Below, in pieces: positions 55,192 to 64,000 of a stretch of 64,000 bases of DNA. The first letter of the stretch is position 1. Each line of letters opens with the position of its first letter. The translations under genes and the position numbers were made by a program. The notes under the pieces were generated by a model, which searched no databases, had not been told where the DNA came from, and saw only the letters and a list, made by a program, of their open reading frames with translations. The stretch is from positions 1,826,001 to 1,890,000 of the forward strand of contig NZ_CP118734.1 in assembly GCF_032594935.1 (NCBI RefSeq), written 5' to 3'. Source of the stretch: Streptococcus sp. 29892. Lineage in GTDB: Bacteria; Bacillota; Bacilli; Lactobacillales; Streptococcaceae.

Positions 55192-55302
55192 CAATAGGGT
55201 TCTAATTGTTTAAAGTCTTGTTATTATTATACTACAATCCCCACGTTTGTGTCCTTTTTCACATAAAACAAACCAAGCCAGCATTCTGACTTGGGCATAG
55301 TT

Positions 55303-57747
55303 TTATTCTGTTGTTTCTGTCGCCACCTTGAAAAAGTCTTTGTATTTCAAAAGGTAGCCTTTTCCTGTGGATAGGTCGTATTGGACCAGCTTGAGTTCTG
55401 CTGCGACTGTTGCATCGCGCTCAGCCTGCCCTACACGGTCCTTGTGGAGCACTTCTGTCAAGAGAGCGTAGTAAGGACTGACCTTATTATTGGTCGTCTC
55501 CAGCATCAGTGCATTGAGATCGCTAGAATTGACCAAATCATAATGGTAGTCTTCCGTTTCAAAATTACTCCAAACGAAATAGTCGGTCTTATATTGCAGA
55601 CTTGGGTCCGTCACAAAGGCAGACTCTGGATAGAGACCTGGCAGGTGGTCACCGTAAAAGACGACTGTCACTTTTTTATCCAAGGTCTTGAGCTGGTCTA
55701 GGAAATCCCTGGTCGCCTGGTCCGTAAAGGATAGAAGACGAACATAGCTATTAAGGTTTTCATTCTCCTCAGCCGCGAAGCCCTCACCCGAAGCCGTAAT
55801 ACTAGCTGGCTCTAGGGAATTCCACTGCACATGGTTCTGCATGGTAATGGCAGACACAAATGTATTTGTTCCTGAACGTACCTGCTCCAAAATCAAGTCA
55901 TAAGTCTTTTTATCACTGATAAAATTCCCTTGATAATCTTCAGCCGTCACTGTCAGAGGATAAGCAGCACTATTCAGAGTGTAAAACTGCTCAATTCCCA
56001 ACTGCTTATAGATTGAATTACGATTGTAACTAGTATCGTAGTAGGGGTGAATAGCGACACGATTATCTGCTGGATAGAGGTCACTGATACTTGGCAATTT
56101 CTTCATATTTGGCGCCACATCCAGATAGACGGACGAAATGGACGAGTTGTAATTGTAGAAGGGCAGACCACTGTAGACCTGAAACTCGATGTTAGCTGTA
56201 CCACCACCATAGTGGTCACTCTTCATCAAGCCACTGGTAGTCTGACTCATGATGTACTCAATATTTGGAAGGACATTTTGACTAAGGGTCACGCCTGGAA
56301 TCCGACGCGGATCAGCCAAACTCTCACTAAGAATGTAGATAACCGTCTGGTCAGTCAATTGACCTGTCCGTTCCGCATTGATTTCCTCGGCCAGGGCGGT
56401 GTATTTCTTCACAATCGCCTTCATGGTCTTCTCAGAGTAATTTTCAGGCTTTTCCATACTGGTCTTGCTGAGCTGTTGCAACCAGAGGAAGGATAGGGTG
56501 CGATAACGCGCCACAAAGGCATAACCCTTCCAGTCTACGTTACGCCAGTTATTGACCTTAGAAAGAATAGGAACCCAGCCAACAATCTTATGGTCTTTTT
56601 CATTGCGAATCGCCCACCCCATTCCCAAAATCAAGGACACAATGATTGAAATCCCTGCCAGCCGTTTCCAGATAGAAGCGACAATCCTTCCTTGGAAGTA
56701 GTTCTTGTGAATTTTCCGATAAAGAAAGAACAGAAGAACTAAAAAGAATAGCGATATGAGCACAACACGCAGACTGATAAAGCTGAGAATCATCCCCAAG
56801 TTCCCGACCCACTTGAAATCATTGGGGGTCAATGGCTCCGAACGATAGCGGAATTTGAGGAAATTGGCCGCTATCAAGGTCACATTTAAACCGGCAATGA
56901 CAGCAACCGATAGGATTTGACGGTTGATGACCAAACTAATGATAATGTTTAGGAAAAAGAGGCAGGCAATCTGAAAGACAATGGCTCCAGGAAAGAGGTG
57001 ACGGGTGAAATATGAACCCGTTCCCCCAGCCATAGAGGCCTGATAACCGATATGCGACAACATAGCCAGAGCCAGGCTGATAAAGAGCATACTGTGAACG
57101 TTGGTCCGATTGGCCTTAAACTCTACAAATGCCTTATGAAGATAGCGGAGAAAAATATAGGTCCCTATAAAATGAATAGGGGCAAACAGCGGTGTCTGGC
57201 TAAAGAATTCTATATAAGACCCCTTTTCCACCAAGCTCTCATAATGGCTATCTTTCCAATAAGAGATAGCTAGAGGGCTGAGAGAAAGCAAACTGGTCAA
57301 GAGCAAATAGCCATCTGGTACCAAGTGATTGGCTGACCACTGGCTTAATTTTTCTCGAATACCCGTCTTCTTCCGCCATAAAAATGCCAATAATACAGGA
57401 AGAGCCAACATCAACAGAAGCTCAAATTGAAAGAGATTATTACGGAAAATATTCCAGGCTTGATATTTCTTGGCATTGAGCCGATAGACTAGATTGACAA
57501 GATACAGAAAGCCTAGAAAATAGCCGACATACTTGGCAAAGCTCTTGGTCTTGATAAACTGTTCGTACTTATCCAGCAGGACCAAGATATAAAAAGTAAA
57601 AATAAGATAGGCAAGTAAGGGCAGAGGGATAAACCAGAGCGGAAAAGATACTCCACTTAGCAATAGAGCCCGACCCATCGCCAGCAAAACGGTCATAATC
57701 ATAACCAGAATAAATTGCTTGCTTGCCTTTGGATTGATTTGTTTCAT
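55303..57747 (-). CDS. LTA synthase/sulfatase-family membrane protein
   Basis: 814 residues. About a dozen predicted membrane helices fill residues 1-390. An extracellular alkaline-phosphatase-fold domain follows, with YILSESLADPRRIPG (catalytic metal-binding start), a GGGTANIEFQVYSG segment and FYGDHLPGLYPES. Related enzymes transfer glycerol-phosphate to glycolipids or polysaccharides. The protein is larger than housekeeping LtaS (about 650) because of extra N-terminal helices. It is 12 bases after the YfhO-like gene and probably works with it on a wall or surface glycopolymer (inference). Confidence 0.8.
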   Translation of the reverse strand: MKQINPKASKQFILVMIMTVLLAMGRALLLSGVSFPLWFIPLPLLAYLIFTFYILVLLDKYEQFIKTKSFAKYVGYFLGFLYLVNLVYRLNAKKYQAWNIFRNNLFQFELLLMLALPVLLAFLWRKKTGIREKLSQWSANHLVPDGYLLLTSLLSLSPLAISYWKDSHYESLVEKGSYIEFFSQTPLFAPIHFIGTYIFLRYLHKAFVEFKANRTNVHSMLFISLALAMLSHIGYQASMAGGTGSYFTRHLFPGAIVFQIACLFFLNIIISLVINRQILSVAVIAGLNVTLIAANFLKFRYRSEPLTPNDFKWVGNLGMILSFISLRVVLISLFFLVLLFFLYRKIHKNYFQGRIVASIWKRLAGISIIVSLILGMGWAIRNEKDHKIVGWVPILSKVNNWRNVDWKGYAFVARYRTLSFLWLQQLSKTSMEKPENYSEKTMKAIVKKYTALAEEINAERTGQLTDQTVIYILSESLADPRRIPGVTLSQNVLPNIEYIMSQTTSGLMKSDHYGGGTANIEFQVYSGLPFYNYNSSISSVYLDVAPNMKKLPSISDLYPADNRVAIHPYYDTSYNRNSIYKQLGIEQFYTLNSAAYPLTVTAEDYQGNFISDKKTYDLILEQVRSGTNTFVSAITMQNHVQWNSLEPASITASGEGFAAEENENLNSYVRLLSFTDQATRDFLDQLKTLDKKVTVVFYGDHLPGLYPESAFVTDPSLQYKTDYFVWSNFETEDYHYDLVNSSDLNALMLETTNNKVSPYYALLTEVLHKDRVGQAERDATVAAELKLVQYDLSTGKGYLLKYKDFFKVATETTE

Positions 57748-57759
57748 AACATTTCTCTC

Positions 57760-59490
57760 TTAGGAAAGGCTTGATTTTCGGTAAATAAAGATGTAGTGCA
57801 TCGACCAGACTAGCCATCCAGTCAAGCTAATCGCGATAACAGGCAGTAACCACCATTGTTGCTTGTAGGATAGGATTAGGGTATTTTGCCCCGGTTGGCT
57901 GGTAACTGTTGGCACACCGATATCGGAAAGTTCCACATCCTCTCTATCCAATACCTGTTCATTCAAAACGAGCTGACTATCTTGGTAGACAATAACTGGT
58001 ACCACAGTTTCTTCTGCTTCTGACGCCGTCCAAGTTACCACCAGCTGATTACCATCAACTTCTTTTTTAAATTCCTGATTTGGTAAAATCACTTGGTCAC
58101 GATAGGTAAAATAGGTATTGTCCGACTCTTCATTGGTCAGATGTCCCGTCTTTTCTGATAAATCTGGTACATAGTCAGGCGTGGATTTCTGAGCAATGTG
58201 GATAAATTCACCCAAGTCTTTGGAATAGAAAGAAGCCCGTAACTCTTCCGTCGTCCCGTACAAGGTCGTATGAATTCGTTTTTGTAGGAAGGTATCGCTA
58301 TAGTAATGTCTTTTGATTTCCTTATAACTTTCATTCCAGAGGAAGCCAACCGAAACAAACAAAGAAATAACAGTCAAACCAGAAAAGATTTTCTGCATTT
58401 TGTCTGACAAGCCAGATACTTGTAGCCCTACAACTCCTAATAACAAGGCATTGGCATAGAGGAAGAAACGGAAAGGAAATTGGATCAACTCAACTAAGTC
58501 AATCCCCTTACCAGCTACTAATTGCCAAGGGAAGAGGTTGGTTGACAAGACCAAAAATACTGCGTAGGTCAGAGCAAGACCAGCCAGAACCAGCGATTGT
58601 TTCTTCCAATTTTTCACCAAGAAATAAAAATAAATTCCAAAGAAAATTGGCAGTGGATATGGATAGTAGAGAAAGGCTGTTTTCAGCCATGTGACAGTAT
58701 TTTGAACGAATTTCTTATTTACAAATGGAGGAACCAAGGTGTTGGTCGCATTGATATAAACCAGTGGCAACCAGATATTGATGGTCAGGAGCAGGAAAAT
58801 CCCTACCGAAAGGGCTACTTGTCCAATAATCTTCATTTTTTGGTCTGATTTCCACCAACCAATGAAAAAGAGAATGCCATAGGCAATGACCAAGAACAAG
58901 GTCGATAGCATATGGACCTGTAACATAAGCCCCACAGCACCTGCCATAAGGAAAATGGGTACTTTTTTCGTCTGCAAAAAACGGACTGCAGGGATTAAAC
59001 AAAGCGGAAAAAGAGCCACTCCCCAGCTGGTAAATCCTTGGGTTGCCCACCAATACTGAATGGAATAGGTGGTCACAAAGAACATAGACAAGAGAATGGA
59101 GTGAGCATACTTGACCTTGACCTCACGCATGAGGAAATAGAGAGAGGTGGCACTCAGAGTTCCCAAGAGAAGATTGGACAAAATTTGATAACGAAACCAG
59201 GTCCCACTTAAGAGTACCAAGGCTCCCTGTAGATAGGCAAAATAAGGACCATAGAGAGCATTGACAATCCGCCCTGACTGCTGATAGCCATACAAACTGA
59301 TGATATAGGAGAAATTGCTCTCCTTCATCTGCATAGCCGCATCATAGAAACGGTTGTAGTGGAAAATCAAGTCCGCACCTGTCACCATGCCCTTGGTGAG
59401 CAAGTGGGGAACCAATAATAATAAAGAAAAGCCCACAAATAGGCCCAGGGCTACTAAATGGGGATGCTTTTTCAGCATAGTTTTTAACAT
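57760..59490 (-). CDS. YfhO-like / PTPS-related polytopic membrane protein
   Basis: 576 residues from the ATG at 59490. A longer frame to 59571 would run through the intrinsic terminator at about 59508-59530 and is rejected. About twelve predicted membrane helices are followed by a C-terminal extracytoplasmic beta domain and a last helix (WWLLPVIAISLTGWLVWSM). It resembles GT-C-fold YfhO/6-pyruvoyl-tetrahydropterin-synthase-related membrane proteins, which glycosylate surface polymers in relatives. Function not proven. Confidence 0.7.
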   Translation of the reverse strand: MLKTMLKKHPHLVALGLFVGFSLLLLVPHLLTKGMVTGADLIFHYNRFYDAAMQMKESNFSYIISLYGYQQSGRIVNALYGPYFAYLQGALVLLSGTWFRYQILSNLLLGTLSATSLYFLMREVKVKYAHSILLSMFFVTTYSIQYWWATQGFTSWGVALFPLCLIPAVRFLQTKKVPIFLMAGAVGLMLQVHMLSTLFLVIAYGILFFIGWWKSDQKMKIIGQVALSVGIFLLLTINIWLPLVYINATNTLVPPFVNKKFVQNTVTWLKTAFLYYPYPLPIFFGIYFYFLVKNWKKQSLVLAGLALTYAVFLVLSTNLFPWQLVAGKGIDLVELIQFPFRFFLYANALLLGVVGLQVSGLSDKMQKIFSGLTVISLFVSVGFLWNESYKEIKRHYYSDTFLQKRIHTTLYGTTEELRASFYSKDLGEFIHIAQKSTPDYVPDLSEKTGHLTNEESDNTYFTYRDQVILPNQEFKKEVDGNQLVVTWTASEAEETVVPVIVYQDSQLVLNEQVLDREDVELSDIGVPTVTSQPGQNTLILSYKQQWWLLPVIAISLTGWLVWSMHYIFIYRKSSLS

Positions 59491-59505
59491 ATAGATACCT
59501 TCATA

Positions 59506-59533
59506 AAAAAAGAGGGAAACCCTCTCTTGTTTT
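59506..59533 (-). terminator. Terminator after rsmA
   Basis: Minus strand AGAGGG-TTT-CCCTCT followed by seven T. It separates the tatD-rsmA transcript from the YfhO-like gene. Confidence 0.8.
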
Positions 59534-59692
59534 TGTAAATATTCTGCCAATTTGCAGACAATATTTTTCAAAAGTTAGTCATATTTCAGTATAGCAAGCT
59601 TTCCACCCACTGTCAACGAACAAGGCAAATAGGAAAACAATTTTCCATTAAAATAAATATTGATTGCAGATTTCTCCGCAATCAATACTTGC

Positions 59693-60565
59693 TTATAAAC
59701 CGACTTCCTGGAGGCTGTCAGACAGACGTGCGAAGTCAGCCATGGAAAGTGCTTCTCCACGAACACTGGCTTCCAGCTCTGCCATGCCAAGTGCCTGCGT
59801 CAGCTTGTCCTTAACTTCTTCGGACTTACCGAAATGGTTGGTCAGGTTGTTCCACAAGGTCTTGCGGCGGTGCACAAAGCTAGCCTTGGACACCCGGAAG
59901 AAGAAATCTTCGTCCTTGACGCTCACCATGGGTTGCTCGCGGCGAACCATTTTGAGAATGGCGGAATCCACGTTTGGTGCGGGTACAAAGACGGTGCGAG
60001 GCACGATGAAGGCCACCTTGGCAGTCATGTAGTACTGGACCGCAATGGACAGGCTGCCGTAGGCCTTGGTGTTTGGCTCGGCAGAAATGCGATCGGCCAC
60101 CTCCCGCTGCATCATAACCACGAACTCGCTGAAGGGAATCTTGCTCTCAATCAGGTGCATGAGGATGGGTGTGGTGATGTAGTAAGGCAGATTGGCCACG
60201 ACCTTGATAGGCAGGTCAGGATTTTTGAAATTCTGAATCTGGGTCTGCAGGTCGGTTTTCAAGATATCTTGGTTGACCACGGTCACATTGTCAAAGCGAC
60301 CCAGGGTGTCCGCCAAAATCGGAATCAGGCGGTCGTCAATCTCAAAGGCCATGACCTCAGCAGCATTCTCTGCCAAAAACTCGGTCAAGGCCCCGATTCC
60401 AGGACCAATCTCGATGACATTGACATTCTGGTCAATCTCTGCCGTGTCCACAATCTTCTGTAAAATATTGGTATCGGTCAAAAAGTTCTGACCGAAAGAT
60501 TTCTTAAAGGTAAACCCGTGGCGTTCCAGGACGGCACGAGTAACGTTTTTGTCTGCGATTCTCAT
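59693..60565 (-). CDS. rsmA: 16S rRNA dimethyladenosine transferase
   Basis: 290 residues. SAM-binding [15 protein letters not shown] (about 55-69), [11 protein letters not shown], and the catalytic [10 protein letters not shown] (about 124-133), with the FGQNFL start typical of the family. It dimethylates the two adenines near the 3' end of 16S rRNA (kasugamycin sensitivity). It overlaps the SseB-like gene by ATGA. Confidence 0.95.
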   Translation of the reverse strand: MRIADKNVTRAVLERHGFTFKKSFGQNFLTDTNILQKIVDTAEIDQNVNVIEIGPGIGALTEFLAENAAEVMAFEIDDRLIPILADTLGRFDNVTVVNQDILKTDLQTQIQNFKNPDLPIKVVANLPYYITTPILMHLIESKIPFSEFVVMMQREVADRISAEPNTKAYGSLSIAVQYYMTAKVAFIVPRTVFVPAPNVDSAILKMVRREQPMVSVKDEDFFFRVSKASFVHRRKTLWNNLTNHFGKSEEVKDKLTQALGMAELEASVRGEALSMADFARLSDSLQEVGL

Positions 60566-61995
60566 GTGTGTTTCTTCTCATTCATCTGTTTCATTTTGAG
60601 TTTAATGTGATCAATTGGCTTATCGCCCCATATCTTTTTCATGTCATCATAGGCACTTTTGCTAATATACATACCAGCATCTAGGTATTGTGTAGCATTG
60701 ATAGCAAAATCGTGCTGCTCAATAAAATCATCAACCGTCGTTATCATCCCATTCCATTCATCATCAAATACCATTCGCAATCGTTTCCAGTCTGTAAAGA
60801 CTTGAAGCGTTGTCCGGCCATCTTTGTATTTCCCTTCACGAACTGGAAAGGACATGGTAGATTTCTCTTTCAATACCGTTTTCCCATCTGCATCAACAGC
60901 ATCGTGGATAAGATTACCCTTCATTGGGATTAGCAACTTGGCACCCATCAATTCCCTAGCCATAAAACCATAGTACAACTGAAAAATTTGCTTAGCTTCA
61001 TCTGTTTCTGGATGACCTATTTGTCCCATAAGCAACATCCAACGAACCAAATCTGGGTTAGTAATTGGTACTTGAATTTCTGGAATTCCACTAAAATCGG
61101 GTTTTGGAACCAACTCTTTCGCCCAGACTACTGTATCTTTGGACTCAATAAAAACTCCAAGTGCTCCATTTAGGTAAAATTCAGTTCCTAAAGCGTTGGT
61201 AATTCCTTCACCATCTTCCCCTTTTTCAACCTTTCGTAAAGTCACATCAGTCCGTTTAGCTTCTGTTAATTTTGTCATTACATAGTCGTAGCGTTCCTCA
61301 TCTACAATCTGTATCAACGGATCTGTACAAAGGAATGAGCCATCTTCTCTTTGGAAGGTTTCAGAATGGAGGTGAGCTTCTCCGGTTCGTGTCGATTGGA
61401 GAACATAGATCCTATCAGCTACTAAAAGTTTGTCTCTGACAATATCTTTCAATGTTTTGATTTTTTGAAGATTCTCGTCAATTTCCTCTGCTGAGAAAAG
61501 TTTGTCGTTTCTTCTACAGTAATCAATAAATAGCCCTACCAATTCAGCAACATCAGCTAAGCTGGCTTTCTGAATATCCTCGGGTTTTAAAATTGCCTCT
61601 TGAAAGCCAATAAAACCATCAGCTAACGCTCTGAGATAAGCTTCTTCTTTAAAGTCAACGCTAGCAACAGCATTATACAGGACTAACCCTGTTTTGGCAA
61701 ACTTTTTATCAGACAGAGCTACTCTCAAGCTACCTTTTTGATTGTTCAAGACTTGCATAGAAATTTGAGATTTCTCAATCCCCTTGATTAGTACAGTATG
61801 TTCCCGGCTGCCCTTAACAAAAGTAAGCCTATCACCCACCTTTATTGTACCATAAGCCTGACCAGATAAAATGACTTCCCCAGAATCTTGCGAGTTAAAG
61901 ACCGCTTCTACACCAAAAGCAACTGGCTGCTGGGTAGCTGTTGTCACGTCTGTCATCTCATCTTTATTCTTTTTCCAAAAATCAAATAATCCCAT
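60562..61995 (-). CDS. SseB-like domain protein
   Basis: 477 residues, cytoplasmic, no membrane segments. The N-terminus [11 protein letters not shown] is followed by a small beta-barrel domain (about 25-115; [19 protein letters not shown] resembles an EF-Tu domain-2-like module). The C-terminal part has two SseB-like stretches: [20 protein letters not shown] and LIPMKGN ... [20 protein letters not shown]. Function unknown. It sits between the Nudix gene and rsmA in a conserved processing cluster and is translationally coupled to rsmA. Confidence 0.65.
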   Translation of the reverse strand: MGLFDFWKKNKDEMTDVTTATQQPVAFGVEAVFNSQDSGEVILSGQAYGTIKVGDRLTFVKGSREHTVLIKGIEKSQISMQVLNNQKGSLRVALSDKKFAKTGLVLYNAVASVDFKEEAYLRALADGFIGFQEAILKPEDIQKASLADVAELVGLFIDYCRRNDKLFSAEEIDENLQKIKTLKDIVRDKLLVADRIYVLQSTRTGEAHLHSETFQREDGSFLCTDPLIQIVDEERYDYVMTKLTEAKRTDVTLRKVEKGEDGEGITNALGTEFYLNGALGVFIESKDTVVWAKELVPKPDFSGIPEIQVPITNPDLVRWMLLMGQIGHPETDEAKQIFQLYYGFMARELMGAKLLIPMKGNLIHDAVDADGKTVLKEKSTMSFPVREGKYKDGRTTLQVFTDWKRLRMVFDDEWNGMITTVDDFIEQHDFAINATQYLDAGMYISKSAYDDMKKIWGDKPIDHIKLKMKQMNEKKHT

Positions 61996-62082
61996 CTTCC
62001 ATCCTCCAGATTTAACATCTCACTCAATTCTGAAATAAGACTCAACTCCCTCACAGTAACTGCCATTTCCAGCTATTTTTCA

Positions 62083-62538
62083 TTATCGATTCTCCACCTT
62101 CCACTCACCGTCTTCAAACCAGAAAAAATTCTCCGTCAGCTGTGGCTGTTCAAAGATTTCCAACATAGCTTCAAAACCGTCTGCCAGCTGAACATTCTTC
62201 AGGTCCGCACGATCAATCCAAAAGACTTCTCCCTCATCAGAAGATTGGAGAACTCCTGAAAAATGGCTGGTTTTGTAGCAAAATACTAGATAACGATAGT
62301 GGTCAGTAGGATCCGTCCAGTTTTGAATGCCACAGAGTTCGAGGTTGAATACAGTCAAGCCCGTTTCTTCTTTGACCTCACGAATGACGGAGGAAATAAT
62401 ACTCTCGCCACGTTCGACATGGCCACCCGGAAACGTGACGCCCGGCCACTTCTCTGACTTCCTATTCTGGACCAATACCTGCTGACCGTCTGTAATCATG
62501 CACATATTGGTTAAGACAACTTGTTCTCATCTAGACAT
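62083..62538 (-). pseudogene. Nudix hydrolase (MutT-like) gene with in-frame stop at codon 4
   Basis: The natural start is the ATG at 62538 with GGGGAG before it, reading MSR then TGA (62527-62529), then EQVVLTNMCMITDGQQ in frame. The remaining 140 codons are intact and keep the Nudix box GGHVERGESIISSVIREVKE with EETG. Translation could restart at the internal ATG at 62505, which would lose the first beta strand. Relatives hydrolyse 8-oxo-dGTP or other nucleotides. It may be a recent point mutation, a sequencing error, or a working restart. Confidence 0.7.
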
Positions 62539-62541
62539 TCC

Positions 62542-62910
62542 CTATCTCCCCAAATCATCAAAATAATAGAGATTCAAAAATTCTTCCTCAGTAACTGGAC
62601 GTTCAAAATTGTAAAACCAACGATAGACTTCCACGGCTGGTCCATCAAACTCTACCCTGTCGTCCATTTCTTGCAGACCAGCAATATGAAACAAACGGCT
62701 CTGCTTCCAAATACCATCCGCATTGACATAGCCATCTTCGACCAGATTACGCAAATAGTCAAGTAGCGCTTCCGTGTTAACCTGCTCATCCTCCCAAACA
62801 AGGACATTAGCCGGTAGCAAGTAGGTCACTTCTTCATAGGACGAGTAATTCTCATAAGAAGGCTCAAAATCGTTTTTTACCAAGCACTTAACAGCGTAGA
62901 CCCTATCCAT
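62542..62910 (-). CDS. Small conserved hypothetical protein
   Basis: 122 residues from the ATG at 62910, which overlaps the rnmV stop (ATGGATAG). An acidic cytoplasmic protein without signal or membrane segment: YAVKCLVKNDFEPSYENYSS at the start, EVYRWFYNFERPVTEEEFLN near the end. I do not recognise a domain. It is encoded in the rnmV-Nudix-SseB-rsmA series and is probably cotranscribed. Confidence 0.7.
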   Translation of the reverse strand: MDRVYAVKCLVKNDFEPSYENYSSYEEVTYLLPANVLVWEDEQVNTEALLDYLRNLVEDGYVNADGIWKQSRLFHIAGLQEMDDRVEFDGPAVEVYRWFYNFERPVTEEEFLNLYYFDDLGR

Positions 62911-63472
62911 GATAGTACTCCATACACTCTTCAACTTCCACCAAACTTATCCCAAACAACTCCAAGCGTTTGAGCAGTTGCTTGCCATTGCAGTAACCGA
63001 TGCGGAGCTGCTCTCCCAGATACTCTCTCCTCTTGCGACTATCTCCGCCCATAAGCAAGCCTAGGCGCATTAGGTCTGACTTGCTGATATCAAAGTTATT
63101 TTCATCATCATAATAGCCACGCAGGCCTGCAAGGGCCTTTTCCAAGTCTTCAAAGCTGGCGTGCTCAATGCCCAAGGACCGCCCTTTTGTCTTGGACTGG
63201 GGCCGAGCCTCATCCCGCTGTAAGAAGGCGTGTTTGACCGTGGGAATGGCCTGCATAATCATCTTTCGAATCCGCTCGCCATTGTAGTCTGGGTCAGTAA
63301 AGACAATCACGCCCCGCAGGTCATGGAGTTTCTCGATGCGTTCTAAGTCATCGTCTGATATGGCAGAGCCTCTGGTTTCGTAGGTATCCACCTCATAAAA
63401 TCGTTTGAGATTGGCTGTATCATCCTTGCCCTCGACAACGAGGACTTCTTGTATCTTAATTTTCTGAGTCAA
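62903..63472 (-). CDS. rnmV: Ribonuclease M5
   Basis: 189 residues from a TTG at 63472 (AGGAG eleven bases upstream), inside the end of tatD; the usual M5 length is about 185, and similarity begins with KIKIQEVLVVEGKDDTANL. TOPRIM motifs VVEGKDD and VFTDPDYNG are intact. It matures 5S rRNA. An ATG at 63493 in the same frame is an alternative start. Confidence 0.92.
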   Translation of the reverse strand: MTQKIKIQEVLVVEGKDDTANLKRFYEVDTYETRGSAISDDDLERIEKLHDLRGVIVFTDPDYNGERIRKMIMQAIPTVKHAFLQRDEARPQSKTKGRSLGIEHASFEDLEKALAGLRGYYDDENNFDISKSDLMRLGLLMGGDSRKRREYLGEQLRIGYCNGKQLLKRLELFGISLVEVEECMEYYHG

Positions 63473-64000
63473 TTCTGAACAAGCTCCTTGCATTCTCGTA
63501 GGTCGCTCTCGCCACTTCTTCGACCGACTGGTTGCGAAGCTGGGCCAGCATATCCACCACATATCGGGTGTAGCCGGTACGATTTTCCCGACCACGCTTA
63601 GGAACTGGGGCCAGATAAGGCGCATCCGTTTCGACCAGGATTTTTTCTAGGGGCAATGCTTGCGCCACTTCCTGAAGCTCGACAGCTTTTTTGAAGGTCA
63701 CCACTCCCGAGAAGGAGATGTGCATGCCCAGGTCCATGAAGGCCCGAGCCTCCTCCAGCGTGCCAGAGAAGGAATGCATGATGCCTCCGCGTGGACCGAC
63801 GCCGACTTCCTTGATAATCTGATAGGTATCTTCCAAAGCATCGCGAGTATGAACCACAAAGGGCAAATTCAACTGCTTGGCCAGCTCCATTTGCCGCTTG
63901 AAGACACGGGCCTGGGTTTCCTTATCTGCCGTCATCCAGTAGTAATCCAGCCCAATCTCGCCCAGGGCAATGACCTTGGGATGTTTAAGAGCCTTGAGTA
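63456..64000 (-). CDS. tatD: TatD-family metal-dependent deoxyribonuclease, 3' part
   Basis: The window ends inside the gene; about 181 C-terminal residues are seen. LGEIGLDYYW (start of the visible part), PFVVHTRDALEDTY, GGIMHSFSGTLEEA and VETDAPYLAP carry the metal-binding His, Glu and Asp of TatD hydrolases. It overlaps the rnmV start by 17 bases, the standard order in Gram-positive bacteria. Confidence 0.93.
   Translation of the reverse strand, partial: LKALKHPKVIALGEIGLDYYWMTADKETQARVFKRQMELAKQLNLPFVVHTRDALEDTYQIIKEVGVGPRGGIMHSFSGTLEEARAFMDLGMHISFSGVVTFKKAVELQEVAQALPLEKILVETDAPYLAPVPKRGRENRTGYTRYVVDMLAQLRNQSVEEVARATYENARSLFRIDSEN

Noticed and set aside
59834-60463. 209-codon plus-strand frame opposite rsmA
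   Set aside because: His/Gly-rich translation typical of an antisense frame; rsmA motifs are complete on the other strand.

Overview
The window looks like chromosomal DNA of a low-GC Gram-positive coccus of the genus Streptococcus, most likely Streptococcus suis or a close relative. The protein families point that way: a bifunctional GshF, CtsR/ClpC, PBP2a and a YfhO/LTA-synthase-like pair. So do the conserved cluster tatD-rnmV-rsmA ... rsgA-rpe-thiN-rmuC-yhaM-purR, the consensus TTGACA/TATAAT promoters and strong AGGAGG ribosome binding sites. Species assignment is inference. Most genes lie on the minus strand.

Layout. 1-4.8 kb: uppS (partial), yajC and purA on the minus strand, with gshF diverging; a PurR-type box overlaps the purA promoter. 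4.8-5.1 kb: a compact Fst/RNAII (par-type) type I toxin-antitoxin locus. 5.2-17.5 kb: a ten-gene L-fucose/host-glycan operon (fuculokinase, fucose isomerase, fuculose-phosphate aldolase, CUT1 ABC importer without its own ATPase, GH29, GH36, ROK kinase-like protein, SemiSWEET) with a divergent DeoR-type regulator. A catabolite-repression (cre) site lies just downstream of the operon promoter. 17.6-34.5 kb: housekeeping genes (hslO, dusB, clpC/ctsR, tsf/rpsB, two Ser-rich lipoproteins, tRNA-Cys, nusG/secE/rpmG, PBP2a, ferredoxin-NADP reductase, pseudouridine synthase).

34.5-47 kb: an AT-rich accessory island related to type VIIb secretion. It holds one full-length LXG toxin with a glycine-zipper C-terminus (37716-39185) and six DUF443-like five-TM proteins, candidate immunity proteins. 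Three paralogues of another multi-TM family, two intact DUF4176 genes and a truncated DUF3958 gene are also present. Between them lie at least five separated 3'-terminal remnants of toxin genes, most directly upstream of a membrane (immunity-like) gene, two DUF4176-toxin-tail chimeras, a helical-protein pseudogene with a stop at codon 2, and an essC fossil. Terminator/promoter elements with a shared TGGTATAAT core separate the units. No intact secretion machinery is visible here. The island looks like a recombining array of toxin-tail/immunity cassettes, and it is the most interesting part of the window.

47-64 kb: purR, a choline/APH-fold kinase, yhaM, rmuC, thiN, rpe, rsgA, tRNA-Leu, an ABC exporter with a palindromic operator candidate, two large envelope membrane proteins, rsmA, an SseB-like protein, a Nudix hydrolase with an in-frame stop near its start, a small conserved protein, rnmV and tatD (partial).

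The functional links are these. PurR encoded at 47.2 kb probably controls purA at 2 kb and itself. CtsR controls ctsR-clpC. The fucose regulator and CcpA control the glycan operon. The shared ATPase MsmK that the importer would need is presumably encoded elsewhere.
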